A stretch of DNA of 64,000 nucleotides from Acanthamoeba sp. SK_2022b (taxonomy: Eukaryota > Discosea > Longamoebia > Acanthamoebidae). Below the pieces are notes generated by a model. The model worked only from the letters and a program-made list of their open reading frames with translations. It was not told the DNA's origin and ran no database searches. The first letter of the stretch is position 1. The number at the start of each line of letters is the position of its first letter. Position numbers and translations under genes: made by a program. Location of the stretch: NCBI GenBank assembly GCA_027943245.1, contig JANDJZ010001746.1, positions 248,001 through 312,000 on the forward strand, read 5' to 3'. Of the stretch, positions 26,744 to 36,114 are shown one piece after another.

Positions 26744-28396
26744 TTAACCGATTCTACTGACGGAATCCCGGCTGGCGTGTTCACGCTCAATGCCGGTCAA
26801 CTCGCGTAAATGGCCTGAGCGCATCTCAAGCAGCCGATCGGCGTGTTCAAAGTAGTGATCGTCATGGCTGATGGCAAACACCGTTTTGCCCAGCGCGCGC
26901 AATTCAGGCAACAGCTCGCGATAGAAAATCCGCCGGAACTGCGGATCCTGATCTGCGGCCCATTCATCCAACAGCAGGATATCGCGCTGCTCTGCCACCG
27001 CCAACAGCAGAGCCAGGCGTTTACGCTGCCCCTGCGACAGCTGCGGGTTGGTCACCCTGGTGCCGTCGAACTGCAGTTTGCTTTTCATATTCAACCGCTC
27101 GAGCCAGCCGGCGACCAATTCCGCATCGGGTTCACCACCTTCCGGCCCCTGCAAGCGATCGAACTGATGAAAATCGGTGAAAATCGCCGAAAACAGCCGA
27201 CGGTAGTCCGGCATATCCGCCGCAGTCTGTGCGACGCCATCCAGAACGATGTGCCCGCTCACCGGTTGGTACAACCCGGTCAACAACATCGCCAGCGTTG
27301 ACTTGCCACTGCCGTTGCCGCCGATCAGAAAGACCAACTCACCACGGCGCAGCGTCAGATTGAGCGGCCCGACGGCAAAACCGGGCTGTTGTTCGGTATC
27401 CGCATAGTGAAAAACCACGTCGCGTAGCTCCAGCGTCTGCCAGGAACGGCCAACGGCGGCAGGAAACGCCGCTTGATACTCGGCCAGGCGCAGCGTCTTC
27501 AGCTTGTTAAAGGCCACTTCGGCGCTGACCAGCGTCGGAAACGCCCCGACCGCCTGCAGTAATGGCGTGCGCAAGAACAGCAGCGTCAGTGAATAGGTGG
27601 CGGCCACCGCCGAGTCCGTCCATCCCAGACTGTTGGCCATAAAGAACACCAGCCCAATCGCGCCCAACATCATGATATTTGACCAGTTGAGCGCGCTCAA
27701 ATGGAAGGTGTCGGCGCGAATGATATGGTAGCGATAAGCTTGCGCATCGGGCTGATAGGCCTGTTCGTACAGCGCCTGCGCCCGCTTGCGGTTCAACGTC
27801 AGCTCCTTACGACCGTCAATCACCGACTCATAACGATGATAGAGACGCTCTTCAGACTCACGCAAACTGGCCATATGACGATAAACCCGTGACACCAGGC
27901 AGCCGCTGCCCACGACGGTCACCGCCACCCAGACTGCCGTGACCGCCAGCATTTTCGGTGATAGCCACCCCAGATAGGCCGCCGCCCCCAGGGTTAAAAT
28001 CACCCCTTGAACCAGCTCAGGCAAGCGCACGAAGGCGACGGTAATATTGCGGATATCGCTGGACAGGCTGGCCAACAATGAGGCGCTACCCAATTGTTCA
28101 AGGCGTTCAATATCGGTATCCAAAATGCGCTTCACCAGCTGCCCACGCAGGCGATAGACGAAGTAATGGCCCAATGTCGTCAGCGCCAATTGCGAGCCCA
28201 GCGTGACCGCCATCAGCAATGCCAGCAGGGCGAGAAACATCGGCAGCACGGCCAATGCATTGCCGCCGGCCTCCATCAGGTATTGATTGATAAATGCAAT
28301 GATACCGATGCCTAAACCGGCGCTGGCCAGGGTCAGCGCCATGACAGCCAGAAATGGCCAACGGTACTGGTGATAAACCACCCGTAGCAGTTCCAT
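26744..28396 (-). CDS. yojI: ABC peptide exporter YojI
   Basis: A 550-residue ABC half-transporter with fused membrane and ATPase domains, closely like E. coli YojI, which exports peptides such as microcin J25 together with TolC. The N-terminus [20 protein letters not shown] and the segments [20 protein letters not shown] and [20 protein letters not shown] follow YojI. Walker A is GGNGSGKST, signature [15 protein letters not shown], Walker [14 protein letters not shown]. The ATG at 28396 follows AGAGG; an earlier ATG at 28456 gives a poor N-terminus. In this window it may be an extra immunity or export factor for peptides, but it is 10 kb from the peptide operon. Confidence 0.93.
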   Translation of the reverse strand: MELLRVVYHQYRWPFLAVMALTLASAGLGIGIIAFINQYLMEAGGNALAVLPMFLALLALLMAVTLGSQLALTTLGHYFVYRLRGQLVKRILDTDIERLEQLGSASLLASLSSDIRNITVAFVRLPELVQGVILTLGAAAYLGWLSPKMLAVTAVWVAVTVVGSGCLVSRVYRHMASLRESEERLYHRYESVIDGRKELTLNRKRAQALYEQAYQPDAQAYRYHIIRADTFHLSALNWSNIMMLGAIGLVFFMANSLGWTDSAVAATYSLTLLFLRTPLLQAVGAFPTLVSAEVAFNKLKTLRLAEYQAAFPAAVGRSWQTLELRDVVFHYADTEQQPGFAVGPLNLTLRRGELVFLIGGNGSGKSTLAMLLTGLYQPVSGHIVLDGVAQTAADMPDYRRLFSAIFTDFHQFDRLQGPEGGEPDAELVAGWLERLNMKSKLQFDGTRVTNPQLSQGQRKRLALLLAVAEQRDILLLDEWAADQDPQFRRIFYRELLPELRALGKTVFAISHDDHYFEHADRLLEMRSGHLRELTGIEREHASRDSVSRIG

Positions 28397-28441
28397 GAAA
28401 AAACCTCTGAAGTCGCGATCTGGCAGGCATTGTAAGCGGCG

Positions 28442-28468
28442 TGAGAATGAGATCAAGACGAATTCTCA
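28442..28468. promoter_or_regulatory. Inverted repeat upstream of yojI
   Basis: TGAGAAT at 28442-28448 and ATTCTCA at 28462-28468 form a perfect 7-bp dyad with a 13-bp centre, 46 bp before the yojI start. Possible operator; the regulator is unknown. It does not match the Fur box well. Confidence 0.35.
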
Positions 28469-28772
28469 TCACAATTTATCAAGCACCGACCAGAGAGAGA
28501 GGGTATCTCGTGGTTGCCTGACGGATGCAAACTCTCCATGAGGCTCTTACAGAGATGCTAAATATTCGCTAATTAAATAGCCTCATGAAACAAATTAAAT
28601 AACCATATAAAATACAAAATATATTCACTTGAAAAATGAAAAAATAGAAAAGATAAAAAAACCATCTATTAAAAAATGAAATTATTTATTTCCTTTGCCG
28701 CCCATTATGCTCCAATGCTTTAATAAAACTTCATGATAGAAATCGCCAACATCAAAGACGCAGGAAAGAAAA
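28469..28772. other. AT-rich spacer between yojI and FimB-type gene
   Basis: No gene seen. CATGAGGCT at 28537-28545 and AGCCTCATG at 28579-28587 form a perfect 9-bp inverted repeat with a 33-bp centre, possibly a leader hairpin or operator for the recombinase gene. The strong drop in GC content marks the edge of the fimbrial region. Confidence 0.4.
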
Positions 28773-29324
28773 ATGAAAAAAAGGAAATTTCTCAGTCAGG
28801 TTGAAATTGAGCAGCTGATTGCTGCCGTGCATGAGGGGAAAAATAGCATTCGAGATCGTTGTCTACTATTAATGTGCTTTATTCACGGTTTGCGGGTTAG
28901 CGAACTGCGTGCTTTACGCCTGGAGGATATTGATCTTACCTCCAATCGGATCCATATATCCCGGCTGAAAAACGGGTTTTCCGTTCAGCATCCGATCCAA
29001 CCGCGAGAACGGCAGGCGCTGTTACATTGGTTGGCCCAGCGGACGAGCTATCCTGACGCAGAAGCTCCATGGTTATTCCTGTCGCGCCATGGCGGACAAA
29101 TATCACGTCAGCAGCTGTATCGATTAATGAGAATGTATGGCGAAATGGCCGGTATTAGCGTTCAGGTCCATCCTCACATGTTGCGACACTCCTGCGGCTA
29201 CGCCCTTGCGGATAAGGGGATCGATACGCGTTTGATTCAAGATTATTTAGGACACAAAAATATCCAGAATACGGTGATCTACACCGCGACCAACGTAGAA
29301 CGATTCCGCGCAATCAGCATTTAA
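28773..29324 (+). CDS. FimB-type tyrosine recombinase, distal copy
   Basis: A 183-residue small tyrosine recombinase of the FimB/FimE family, which invert promoter segments for fimbrial phase variation. Catalytic residues are all visible: R41 (RVSEL), H135 and R138 (HPHMLRH), H161 (GHKNIQ) and the nucleophile Y170 (TVIYTA). It has only the catalytic domain, as usual for FimB/FimE. It lies at the far end of the fimbrial operon, convergent with the regulator genes. It resembles the copy at 37118 closely and looks more FimB-like than FimE-like. Confidence 0.88.
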   Translation: MKKRKFLSQVEIEQLIAAVHEGKNSIRDRCLLLMCFIHGLRVSELRALRLEDIDLTSNRIHISRLKNGFSVQHPIQPRERQALLHWLAQRTSYPDAEAPWLFLSRHGGQISRQQLYRLMRMYGEMAGISVQVHPHMLRHSCGYALADKGIDTRLIQDYLGHKNIQNTVIYTATNVERFRAISI

Positions 29325-29555
29325 TCTCACAATGAGAATAACTAGGCGGGATCTCGTCCTTTGCTAAACAGCGCATCGAGTTTGGTACAAACATCAGATG
29401 GGAAGATGCAGCCCGGCACGTCATTAACGGCCTACTCCAGCACGACTTTAACGCCGAGCTGCTTTTCATGCCTCAGCGCCCAGGGGCACGCCGCACTGGT
29501 TATGCTAGCGGTAAACCTGCCGATAAATCATAACGCCATACCCTTTCATTAAAGG
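29325..29555. other. Spacer with an open frame that may be a gene remnant
   Basis: A + strand frame open from about 29345 to the TAA at 29531-29533 includes EFGTNIRWEDAARHVINGLL and an RRTGYASGKP tail but has no good start or ribosome site. It could be the 3' end of a decayed gene. I do not recognise it. Confidence 0.25.
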
Positions 29556-30239
29556 CTAGGTCCCCTTTGACCATTTCCCCCCCAATTGCCGCGTAATATT
29601 GCCGTGCAAAGAAAACAGTTCGCTGTCATTCTTTACCTGCAATTTACGCATGGCGCTGCATTTATGCGCGCTGATCGTCTTGATGCTGCGGCGTTGCAAC
29701 TCGGCGATTTGCCGCAGGCTCATACCGTTAAACAAAAAGGCCAAAACGTCGCTCTCACAGCGGGTCAACTTTCGCGTGCTAACCTCCTCTCCACTCACGG
29801 AAGGCGCCAGAAAAGCCCCAATCTGCGGACTCAACACACGTTCCCCCAGCAACACGCGATTAAAAAACTCCGCCACCAGCGGCAAAGCGTCATCTCTGGC
29901 AACGATGCTGACATTAGGCTGGTTCAACAGGCGCCCTAACTCTTCTGCATTCTGGCAGCAGGTATAGACGATTACCCGCAAGTCGGGCAGCTGCGTGCTC
30001 AGAGCCAGCAATGTTTCTCTGCCCTGAGCCACGGTCTCATCTTCGCCGTCCATTTCGGTAATCAGCACGTCGGCCTGCTGATAGACCACGCTGTCCGCCA
30101 CCGCGCGGACGCTGGTTTCCTTTACGACGACTTTTGCCTGGGTTGGCAGCGTTTTTAAAAAACTCGCCAACCCTTCCAACGTTAATGGACATCTGTCCAT
30201 TATCGCTATGTTCAGCGGTTGCTGACGCCATAAATGCAT
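29556..30239 (-). CDS. LuxR-type response-regulator-like protein with Glu at the phospho-site
   Basis: A 227-residue protein with an N-terminal receiver-like domain and a C-terminal LuxR/FixJ helix-turn-helix (LTRCESDVLAFLFNGMSLRQ and RSIKTISAHKCSAMRKLQV). It is of the RcsB/BglJ type. Where RcsB has the phospho-accepting Asp (LITD), this protein has LITE (Glu62), so it may act as permanently 'on' or as a partner subunit. AGGAG precedes the ATG at 30239. Last gene of the fimbrial transcription unit, 45 bp after its paralogue. Confidence 0.82.
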   Translation of the reverse strand: MHLWRQQPLNIAIMDRCPLTLEGLASFLKTLPTQAKVVVKETSVRAVADSVVYQQADVLITEMDGEDETVAQGRETLLALSTQLPDLRVIVYTCCQNAEELGRLLNQPNVSIVARDDALPLVAEFFNRVLLGERVLSPQIGAFLAPSVSGEEVSTRKLTRCESDVLAFLFNGMSLRQIAELQRRSIKTISAHKCSAMRKLQVKNDSELFSLHGNITRQLGGKWSKGT

Positions 30240-30284
30240 AATCTGCTCCTGTGCTTGCTTAGCCGAAAGGCATTTCGCGCATGC

Positions 30285-30980
30285 CTAGCGAACAAAGGAT
30301 GAACCTTGCGCAGCCATCCATTTCCCCTGAAGGTACAATTCCCCATCGCTGTGAAATCCCAACTTCAACATCGCATTGCGTTTATGGGTGCTGACGGTGC
30401 GTATATCACGGCACATCGTTAACGCCACGTTGGTTACGCTTTTACCGGAAAACAGCTGGGTCAGCACATCCAACTCCTTCGCCGTCAGGGGCTTGTCAGC
30501 CGTCGCTTCATGCAACTGACGTTGACGCACCCGATGGCTGAAACTGCTGCAGCCCGTCAAAACCTGTTGGACGCAGTGAGTCAACGCAATGGCCGGCTCC
30601 TGCTTCAACATCAGGCCGCTGATGCCGGAGGCGATCAGTTGCCGCAGCAGTCTGGGTTCATCCAGCGCCGTGCAAATGACTATCGCGGTGTCCGGCGAGT
30701 TTTCGCGGACTTCAGCGATCAACCGGAAACCGTCCAATACCGACTCTGATTTACCGCACAAATCCATCACCAATAAGCGGTGCACATGCTGAGTGAATAA
30801 GGTTCTCAATGCCACCAGGTTCGTCACCTGCCGAACGTTGTCGGGCTGCAGGCCGCAGGACTCAATCAAGCGATTTCTCATCCCCAACGCCGTGATGAGG
30901 CAGGGCTCCATGATGGCCACGGCCCCCGTCGTTGCCTTACCGGCCGCCAAAGTCGCTCTTGATGGATAATTACTATTCAT
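30285..30980 (-). CDS. LuxR-type response-regulator-like protein
   Basis: A 231-residue paralogue of the next gene, with a receiver-like domain and a C-terminal helix-turn-helix (LTAKELDVLTQLFSGKSVTN). Asp73 in RLLVMDLCGKS is at the expected phosphorylation position, unlike its neighbour. The first 20 residues are an extra Ser/Ala-rich extension. AGGTGAT precedes the ATG. It lies 51 bp after the minor pilin gene on the same strand, so it probably belongs to the fimbrial operon and regulates it or motility. Confidence 0.82.
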   Translation of the reverse strand: MNSNYPSRATLAAGKATTGAVAIMEPCLITALGMRNRLIESCGLQPDNVRQVTNLVALRTLFTQHVHRLLVMDLCGKSESVLDGFRLIAEVRENSPDTAIVICTALDEPRLLRQLIASGISGLMLKQEPAIALTHCVQQVLTGCSSFSHRVRQRQLHEATADKPLTAKELDVLTQLFSGKSVTNVALTMCRDIRTVSTHKRNAMLKLGFHSDGELYLQGKWMAAQGSSFVR

Positions 30981-31031
30981 ATCATCACCTTAAATCTGTC
31001 GTTAGCATTCCACTTAGGACGGTCTTTTTGT

Positions 31032-31559
31032 CTACTGATAGACAAAAGTGACCTGCAAGACACCCTCTATCGAGCCAGGCGTAGAACCGCCATTGGTGCT
31101 GTATGCCCGCGCCCGCAAATTGAATTTGGCTTCATGCGTCGCCTGATTAACTGACTGGGTCATGCTCTTGCCATTGCCCAGGTTCGTTCCCTGGTTGTTT
31201 TGCAATTCAATTTGGACCCGACGAGAACCGCCGGTGCTTTTATATAAGCTGGTGCTTTCCTCAGCGGCCGTCCCGCTGAAGGTCGCGACAACCGACGTGG
31301 TGGTACTCGGACAGTTTTTTAGCGTCAAAGGGAACTCCACCCAAGGGCTGGAGGCCCCGGAGGTCGCCAGGACGGCGGCGGAAATGTCATCCCCCAGATT
31401 GACCGAAATCGAGCCGTTTGCGCCGTCGATTTCGCAGGGCGCCGCTTTGATGTTGCCGGTAATGACTAGTTTTGATGTGGCTTGCGCTGTCGGCATGGCC
31501 AAGAGCAACAGGCCAGCCAGCGCCAATTTGCAGCTGATACCGCTAATAACCTTCCCCAT
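31032..31559 (-). CDS. Minor fimbrial subunit (FimF/FimG-like)
   Basis: A 175-residue pilin with signal peptide (ALAGLLLLAMPTAQA). The mature domain has the two conserved cysteines (AAPCEIDG and LKNCPSTTT), and the penultimate tyrosine at the end (VLQVTFVYQ) used in chaperone recognition. Such subunits form the tip fibrillum or adapt the adhesin to the rod. It comes after the adhesin gene, unlike the E. coli order. AGAAGGA precedes the ATG. Confidence 0.87.
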   Translation of the reverse strand: MGKVISGISCKLALAGLLLLAMPTAQATSKLVITGNIKAAPCEIDGANGSISVNLGDDISAAVLATSGASSPWVEFPLTLKNCPSTTTSVVATFSGTAAEESTSLYKSTGGSRRVQIELQNNQGTNLGNGKSMTQSVNQATHEAKFNLRARAYSTNGGSTPGSIEGVLQVTFVYQ

Positions 31560-31615
31560 ACTTTATTCCTTCTCGTTAAACGCCGGGCACGGCCCGCTAC
31601 CGTTGAAATATCCGT

Positions 31616-32677
31616 TTATTGAATTTCTGCCTGAATGGTCGCCGTTGCATTGAACTGCCCGACGGCAGGGAGCTGGCCGGTGGTGTTGATCGGATAGATG
31701 CTGATCCGTGAACTGCCACTCTGATTGGGATATTGGAAGTTATCGATTGGCAAGCGCCCGCTCTGAGGCCGAATCACATTGCCCTGCATATCCTTAATCA
31801 TCACGCCAATGTCGCGATTGCTGGTTTTCAGCGCCTCAGGCATGCTGCCGTCAGCTTCGCCGCGGAATGACAGGCTGACCTTGACGCCGGCGGAAATATT
31901 GCGACAGGCCAGCGTCAGCGTTCTCTCTTCTGGAGTAAAACGGGGCGGCATCGCGCCCTTGGTTTGGATATTCGAGGTCAAGATGTCGCCAAAATTGACC
32001 GTAACCACTTGCGGATCGATAACACAACTCTGCGGCACGGTGACGGTGCCACTCATTGATATCGTGGAGACCGGCACATCGCTTTTCACGCCACTCGCCA
32101 CCGAGACATAGGTGTCCACCAGGCGGGTGCTGGGGATTGTGGTCACGCCAACGAAAGGGCGGCGGAAATACAGATGAATTCGCCCGCGAGCGCCGCTGTT
32201 GTAGGGCGTGCTGGCACAGGATTCGTCATCGCCATCCATATCGGTCTTAAAGTTAGACTCATTGGTGAACGGTGCGGCAATAAACTCATTGCGATATCCC
32301 GCCACGAAAACTTCGCTCGCGACCCCCAGGTATTCATTCAACGCGTAATACGTTAACCCCCCGCTGCTGAATACCGGCTCGCTCAGCAGCATTTTGGCGG
32401 TGACATAAGACGCCGTACGCGTCTGGCATTCGCACTTCACCCGATAAGAACCGGGCAAATTCCAGTTGCCGCCGTCAGCATTCTTAATAATCCGCCCCAC
32501 CACGTTTTGCGACGGGTCGGTTAAAACCGGGGAAAAGAGGAATGAAAACCCATGAGTCCCCGAAATAGGAGCACACTGCCCGAAAGCCGCCTGTACTTGT
32601 GGTGCGCTGAACGTTGCGCACGCCAATAGCCCGCCGACGATGATCCCTCGTTGAATCGATATTCCTGTCGCCATCAT
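31616..32677 (-). CDS. Two-domain fimbrial tip adhesin
   Basis: About 353 residues, longer than pilins and typical of a two-domain tip adhesin. A signal peptide (LLACATFSAPQVQA) is followed by an N-terminal lectin-like domain of about 180 residues with its own cysteines (FGQCAP, VKCECQ, DESCAS). The C-terminal pilin domain has TVPQSCVIDPQVVTVNFGD and LTLACRN and ends in ATIQAEIQ. Start is one of two adjacent ATGs (32677 or 32674) after AAGGT, 7 bp behind the usher stop. Receptor cannot be predicted. Confidence 0.8.
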   Translation of the reverse strand: MMATGISIQRGIIVGGLLACATFSAPQVQAAFGQCAPISGTHGFSFLFSPVLTDPSQNVVGRIIKNADGGNWNLPGSYRVKCECQTRTASYVTAKMLLSEPVFSSGGLTYYALNEYLGVASEVFVAGYRNEFIAAPFTNESNFKTDMDGDDESCASTPYNSGARGRIHLYFRRPFVGVTTIPSTRLVDTYVSVASGVKSDVPVSTISMSGTVTVPQSCVIDPQVVTVNFGDILTSNIQTKGAMPPRFTPEERTLTLACRNISAGVKVSLSFRGEADGSMPEALKTSNRDIGVMIKDMQGNVIRPQSGRLPIDNFQYPNQSGSSRISIYPINTTGQLPAVGQFNATATIQAEIQ

Positions 32678-32684
32678 ATGTACC

Positions 32685-35234
32685 TTATAAACACTGCCCG
32701 TTAACGAGACGAATCCCACCGCTCTCGAGCTGATTAGCCAATTGATAGTTGACCTGACATTGCTGAGCCGCGTCATTGCCCCACTTCACCCGCAGCTGCC
32801 CACTCTCCGCCAGGCCGGCCAGATAAACCTGGCCACCGTCGCCGACGATGCCGGCATTGTCAGAGGGGCTGTTGAGATTGCTGACGGTGGCGCCGAACGG
32901 CACCGGGTCACCGCTGCGCGTCAGCAAGGTCAGCAACACGCGGGCACCGACGTCCGGATTGAAGCGGGCACGCACCACGGCGCCGCGGGTTGGGATCACC
33001 GTTTGGCTGCTCAGCGTCATGTCGACATCTTCAGCAAAAGATTCACCGTCCAATCCGACGATATTGCGCCGGTAAGGCGTCAGGTAAGGCACGACCGCAT
33101 AGCCGCGCCAATCGGTGCTCACCCCGGTTTGGTTCAGGACATCCACCCCTGACGCGCCGGGCGCCTGCACCAACGCCACCGTATCGCCCAGCGGCTGCGA
33201 CAGCGTGACGCCGTTTTGGTGCACCAGAACGCCCCCCTGTACGCCGTAGTTCACCTGCCGGCGATGGCGATCGTAGCCATACCCCAGGTTCCACTCGGCG
33301 AGGGCGCCTTTGTAGTCCGCCTGAATATTGCCGTTCGCCCCCACGCCCCTGCCGGTATAGCCCTGGTTGATGCTGTAGTTGAGGTTATTGCCCGGCAAGG
33401 CGGTACCGCTCAACCCAAGGTTATTGCTGGTAGCGCCATTGCGGCTGGCGTTCATGCTGTAGGTGGCATAGCTGCCCGGCAGCCATTTGCTGAGCGGTAC
33501 GCTGACGTTGAACGCTACGATATGGTCACGAATACTGCTGCGATTGCCGTTACTGTCGTAGCCGTTCTGGTTGAAGGTGTAATTCAGCCCGTAACTGACG
33601 GCCTCCCAGCTGTTGTTGTAGCTGAGGCTGACAGACTGCGAACGGCGGTTATCGTCCCAGTAGTCTTCGTTAAACAAGCTGAGCGACAACGTTCCCCCCT
33701 GCTCCCACAGGCTTTGGCTCATCGTCAGCTCGGCGCGACTCTTCTTGTGATCGTTATAGATAGCGCTGTTGCCGCCGTAGCTCTCCAGCGCCTCTTGCAG
33801 GTTATAAAAACCGCGCGTGGAATAGCGGTAGCTGGCCAGACTAAAGTTGGTGCCGGTTTCAATGAAGTTCTTGCCGTAACGCAAACGCCATGACTGCCCC
33901 TGCTCCTTCGGCCGGGTTTCCTGCTTGGTCCAGGCCTGGGTGACATCGGCAGACAGCGCGCCCACCGCCCCCAGGTTCTGCCCCCAACCCAGCGCCAGGG
34001 ACTGATACTTACTGGCCGCCTGCACGCCGCCATACAGCGTGGCCCCCCACGGAAGACCGTAGATCCCGGTCGCCTGGCTGAACGGGCGTTCATCAACGCC
34101 ACCGCCGTATGAACGGTATTTCCCGCTGGTCAGGCTGTATTTAAAACGCCCTTCGCGCTGCAATACCGGCACCACGGCGTACGGCACCACAAAATGCTGC
34201 TCCTGGCCGTCAGCCTCACGCACGTTCACATTCAAGTCGCCGCTGCCGCCCGTGGGATACAGATCGGTAATTTCAAATGCCCCCGGCGGCACATAGCTTT
34301 GATAAATCACATAGCCGTTTTGCCGGATTACGATTTGCGCATTAGTACGCGCGATCCCGCGCACCACCGGCGAGTACCCTTTCATGCTGTCCGGCAGGAT
34401 GTCGTCCTCAGAGGCCAATTGCCCCCCACGGAACTGCACGCTATCGAACACATCGCTGGGCGTTGTGCTGTCCCCCAGGGTCAGGCGGCTTTGCAACGCA
34501 ACGATATCGCGCTGCAGGTAGGTGTTGATTGAGCGCCAGGAAGAAGAACCGCCGGTGTAATGGTTCCAGATCGAATAGTTACGCAGGCGCCAGGCGCCCC
34601 AGTTGATGCCCGAGCGCAGATTGAGGTAATAGTTATTGTTGTTTTGCCGTTCGCTGTCGCGCATCTGGTTATTGGCGCCGCTGAAGTTGTAATTGACCAA
34701 CAGCGCCGGTATGCCGGAGTCCCATTTATCCGGGGAAACGTAGTCGCGCGCATTCAAGCGCAGTGCCGCTTGCGGGATGCTCAAATTCAGCCTCAGCTGA
34801 TTGAACAGGAATACCGCAGAGGCCTGTGGAATGGTCTGTGCCAGGTTGACGCAGCTATCCCCGGGCACCATCGCCGGAAACATGGCCACCCTCACGCCCA
34901 GTTCCGCCAATTTTTCCGTGCTGAAACAAGGCTGCAGCGCTTGCTTCCCGTCGGCTCCCGGCATAAGCCGAAACTCGACGTCAAGGCTGTCGATCTGTTC
35001 GCCGTTAAGGTAAAGATCGACCCGGTAGTTCCCGGGCGCCTGGCTGCTGCTCTCCTCAAACACCGAGAGATCGGCGCCGCGCAGCGCCGGATTATCAATT
35101 TCCAGCAGCGCCGGGTTGAAATAATCGCGCGCATGAGCCGTGCCGATCGAGCTCAGCAGCGCCATTTGGCAAGATATCAGGCCGGCCAGAACCGATCGCG
35201 CCCCTGGTAAACCAATGCAATTCGGGTTATTCAT
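32685..35234 (-). CDS. fimD: Outer-membrane fimbrial usher (FimD-like)
   Basis: An 849-residue usher with signal peptide ending ...GTAHA and the mature start RDYFNPALLEIDNPALRGAD. The N-terminal periplasmic domain binds chaperone-subunit complexes; a 24-strand barrel with plug (VFDSVQFRGGQLASEDDILP) and two C-terminal domains follow, closing with QVNYQLANQLESGGIRLV and a final Cys-containing segment. Length is standard. It receives pilins from the adjacent chaperone and assembles the fibre. It lies 106 bp after the chaperone gene, with GGGAG before the ATG. Confidence 0.95.
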   Translation of the reverse strand: MNNPNCIGLPGARSVLAGLISCQMALLSSIGTAHARDYFNPALLEIDNPALRGADLSVFEESSSQAPGNYRVDLYLNGEQIDSLDVEFRLMPGADGKQALQPCFSTEKLAELGVRVAMFPAMVPGDSCVNLAQTIPQASAVFLFNQLRLNLSIPQAALRLNARDYVSPDKWDSGIPALLVNYNFSGANNQMRDSERQNNNNYYLNLRSGINWGAWRLRNYSIWNHYTGGSSSWRSINTYLQRDIVALQSRLTLGDSTTPSDVFDSVQFRGGQLASEDDILPDSMKGYSPVVRGIARTNAQIVIRQNGYVIYQSYVPPGAFEITDLYPTGGSGDLNVNVREADGQEQHFVVPYAVVPVLQREGRFKYSLTSGKYRSYGGGVDERPFSQATGIYGLPWGATLYGGVQAASKYQSLALGWGQNLGAVGALSADVTQAWTKQETRPKEQGQSWRLRYGKNFIETGTNFSLASYRYSTRGFYNLQEALESYGGNSAIYNDHKKSRAELTMSQSLWEQGGTLSLSLFNEDYWDDNRRSQSVSLSYNNSWEAVSYGLNYTFNQNGYDSNGNRSSIRDHIVAFNVSVPLSKWLPGSYATYSMNASRNGATSNNLGLSGTALPGNNLNYSINQGYTGRGVGANGNIQADYKGALAEWNLGYGYDRHRRQVNYGVQGGVLVHQNGVTLSQPLGDTVALVQAPGASGVDVLNQTGVSTDWRGYAVVPYLTPYRRNIVGLDGESFAEDVDMTLSSQTVIPTRGAVVRARFNPDVGARVLLTLLTRSGDPVPFGATVSNLNSPSDNAGIVGDGGQVYLAGLAESGQLRVKWGNDAAQQCQVNYQLANQLESGGIRLVNGQCL

Positions 35235-35340
35235 CCTTTTAACTCCCTGTCCCGATTGGCTCGGCCCGACGAAGAATCAGGTAAGCCGAACGCCTGCTCC
35301 AGCGTTATCCCAGAGCAAAAAAACACGCACCGCGGCCCGG

Positions 35341-36018
35341 TTATAACGTGCTGGTGAAGGTCTGGCCGGTGCCGCCATAGTCGTTGATGATTTGCCAGCT
35401 CAGGCTGCCACCTGCGCCACTTGCCGCCGGCAACGGGAAACTGGCGCTCGCCTGCGGCGCCACCATGGTGTTGCCGGTAATGGCGCGGCCATTCAGCTTC
35501 AAATTGAAAAAGGTGAGGTAGTAGGGAGAAGGGTTGGTCACCTGCAAACGATCGCCGCTGCGCCGCCACGTCACTTTACCGGCCGCCTCTTCCAGATTGC
35601 CGACGAGCCCCTGCGGGCGATAAATCAGCTTGATGCGGGTCTTGATCGCAATTTGCAGCGTGTTCTCTTTCTTTTCCACCGAAGGAATAGCCTTCACATT
35701 CAGCCAATACAGCGACTCTCTGTCCGTCGGTAAATTGCCGCCCGCACGTACCACGCGCAGCAGGTTATTTTGGCCCCCGTCTAAACGAAATAGCGGCGGC
35801 GTGATAATAAAAGGTGCTTTCGCGCTATCGCCCTCTTGCGCATCGACCCAGGATTGGATCAGATAAGGCACCGCATCCGGATTGTTGATATTCAGAGCAG
35901 ACTCTTTTTTACCGCCGTCATAGATGAGGCGCGTTCCACCCACTACCACGCCGGCCTGTACCGGAGCCCAAAGCGTCATCAACAACGCCGCCGTCAGCGC
36001 AAAGTATCCAGCTTTCAT
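35341..36018 (-). CDS. fimC: Periplasmic fimbrial chaperone (FimC/PapD family)
   Basis: A 225-residue PapD-type chaperone with signal peptide MKAGYFALTAALLMTLWAPV. Family features: VVVGGTRLIYDGGKKESALN (G1 donor strand region and conserved Arg), FIITPPLFRLDGGQNNLLRV, YWLNVKAIP and KLIYRPQG. It donates a strand to each pilin until transfer at the usher. The ATG at 36018 was preferred to 36051. An imperfect terminator hairpin lies between it and the pilin gene. Confidence 0.93.
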   Translation of the reverse strand: MKAGYFALTAALLMTLWAPVQAGVVVGGTRLIYDGGKKESALNINNPDAVPYLIQSWVDAQEGDSAKAPFIITPPLFRLDGGQNNLLRVVRAGGNLPTDRESLYWLNVKAIPSVEKKENTLQIAIKTRIKLIYRPQGLVGNLEEAAGKVTWRRSGDRLQVTNPSPYYLTFFNLKLNGRAITGNTMVAPQASASFPLPAASGAGGSLSWQIINDYGGTGQTFTSTL

Positions 36019-36051
36019 CTCTTTCTTCCCGTTCCCATCACCGATGAACAA

Positions 36052-36077
36052 GAGCCAGAGAACACGCCCTCTGGCTC
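36052..36077 (-). terminator. Attenuator-like hairpin between fimA and the chaperone gene
   Basis: GAGCCAGAG and CTCTGGCTC form a perfect 9-bp stem with an 8-nt loop, followed on the reverse strand by TTGTTC rather than a full T-run. Such partial terminators give excess major pilin over assembly proteins. Confidence 0.65.
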
Positions 36078-36114
36078 ATTTTTCTAACTGTTTCGCCGCC
36101 GTGACGGCATAGCC

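Noticed and set aside
26621..26809. 62-codon gene after the small-protein pair
   Set aside because: Overlaps the 3' end of yojI and the GC-rich inverted repeat, with low-complexity composition and no family.
28436..28475. Fur box upstream of yojI
   Set aside because: Only about half of the 19-bp consensus matches; the dyad TGAGAAT/ATTCTCA is a different pattern.
28537..28587. Second recombinase target near the distal FimB-type gene
   Set aside because: The 9-bp repeat CATGAGGCT has no AAANTGANNC half-sites and only a 33-bp centre; more like a hairpin.
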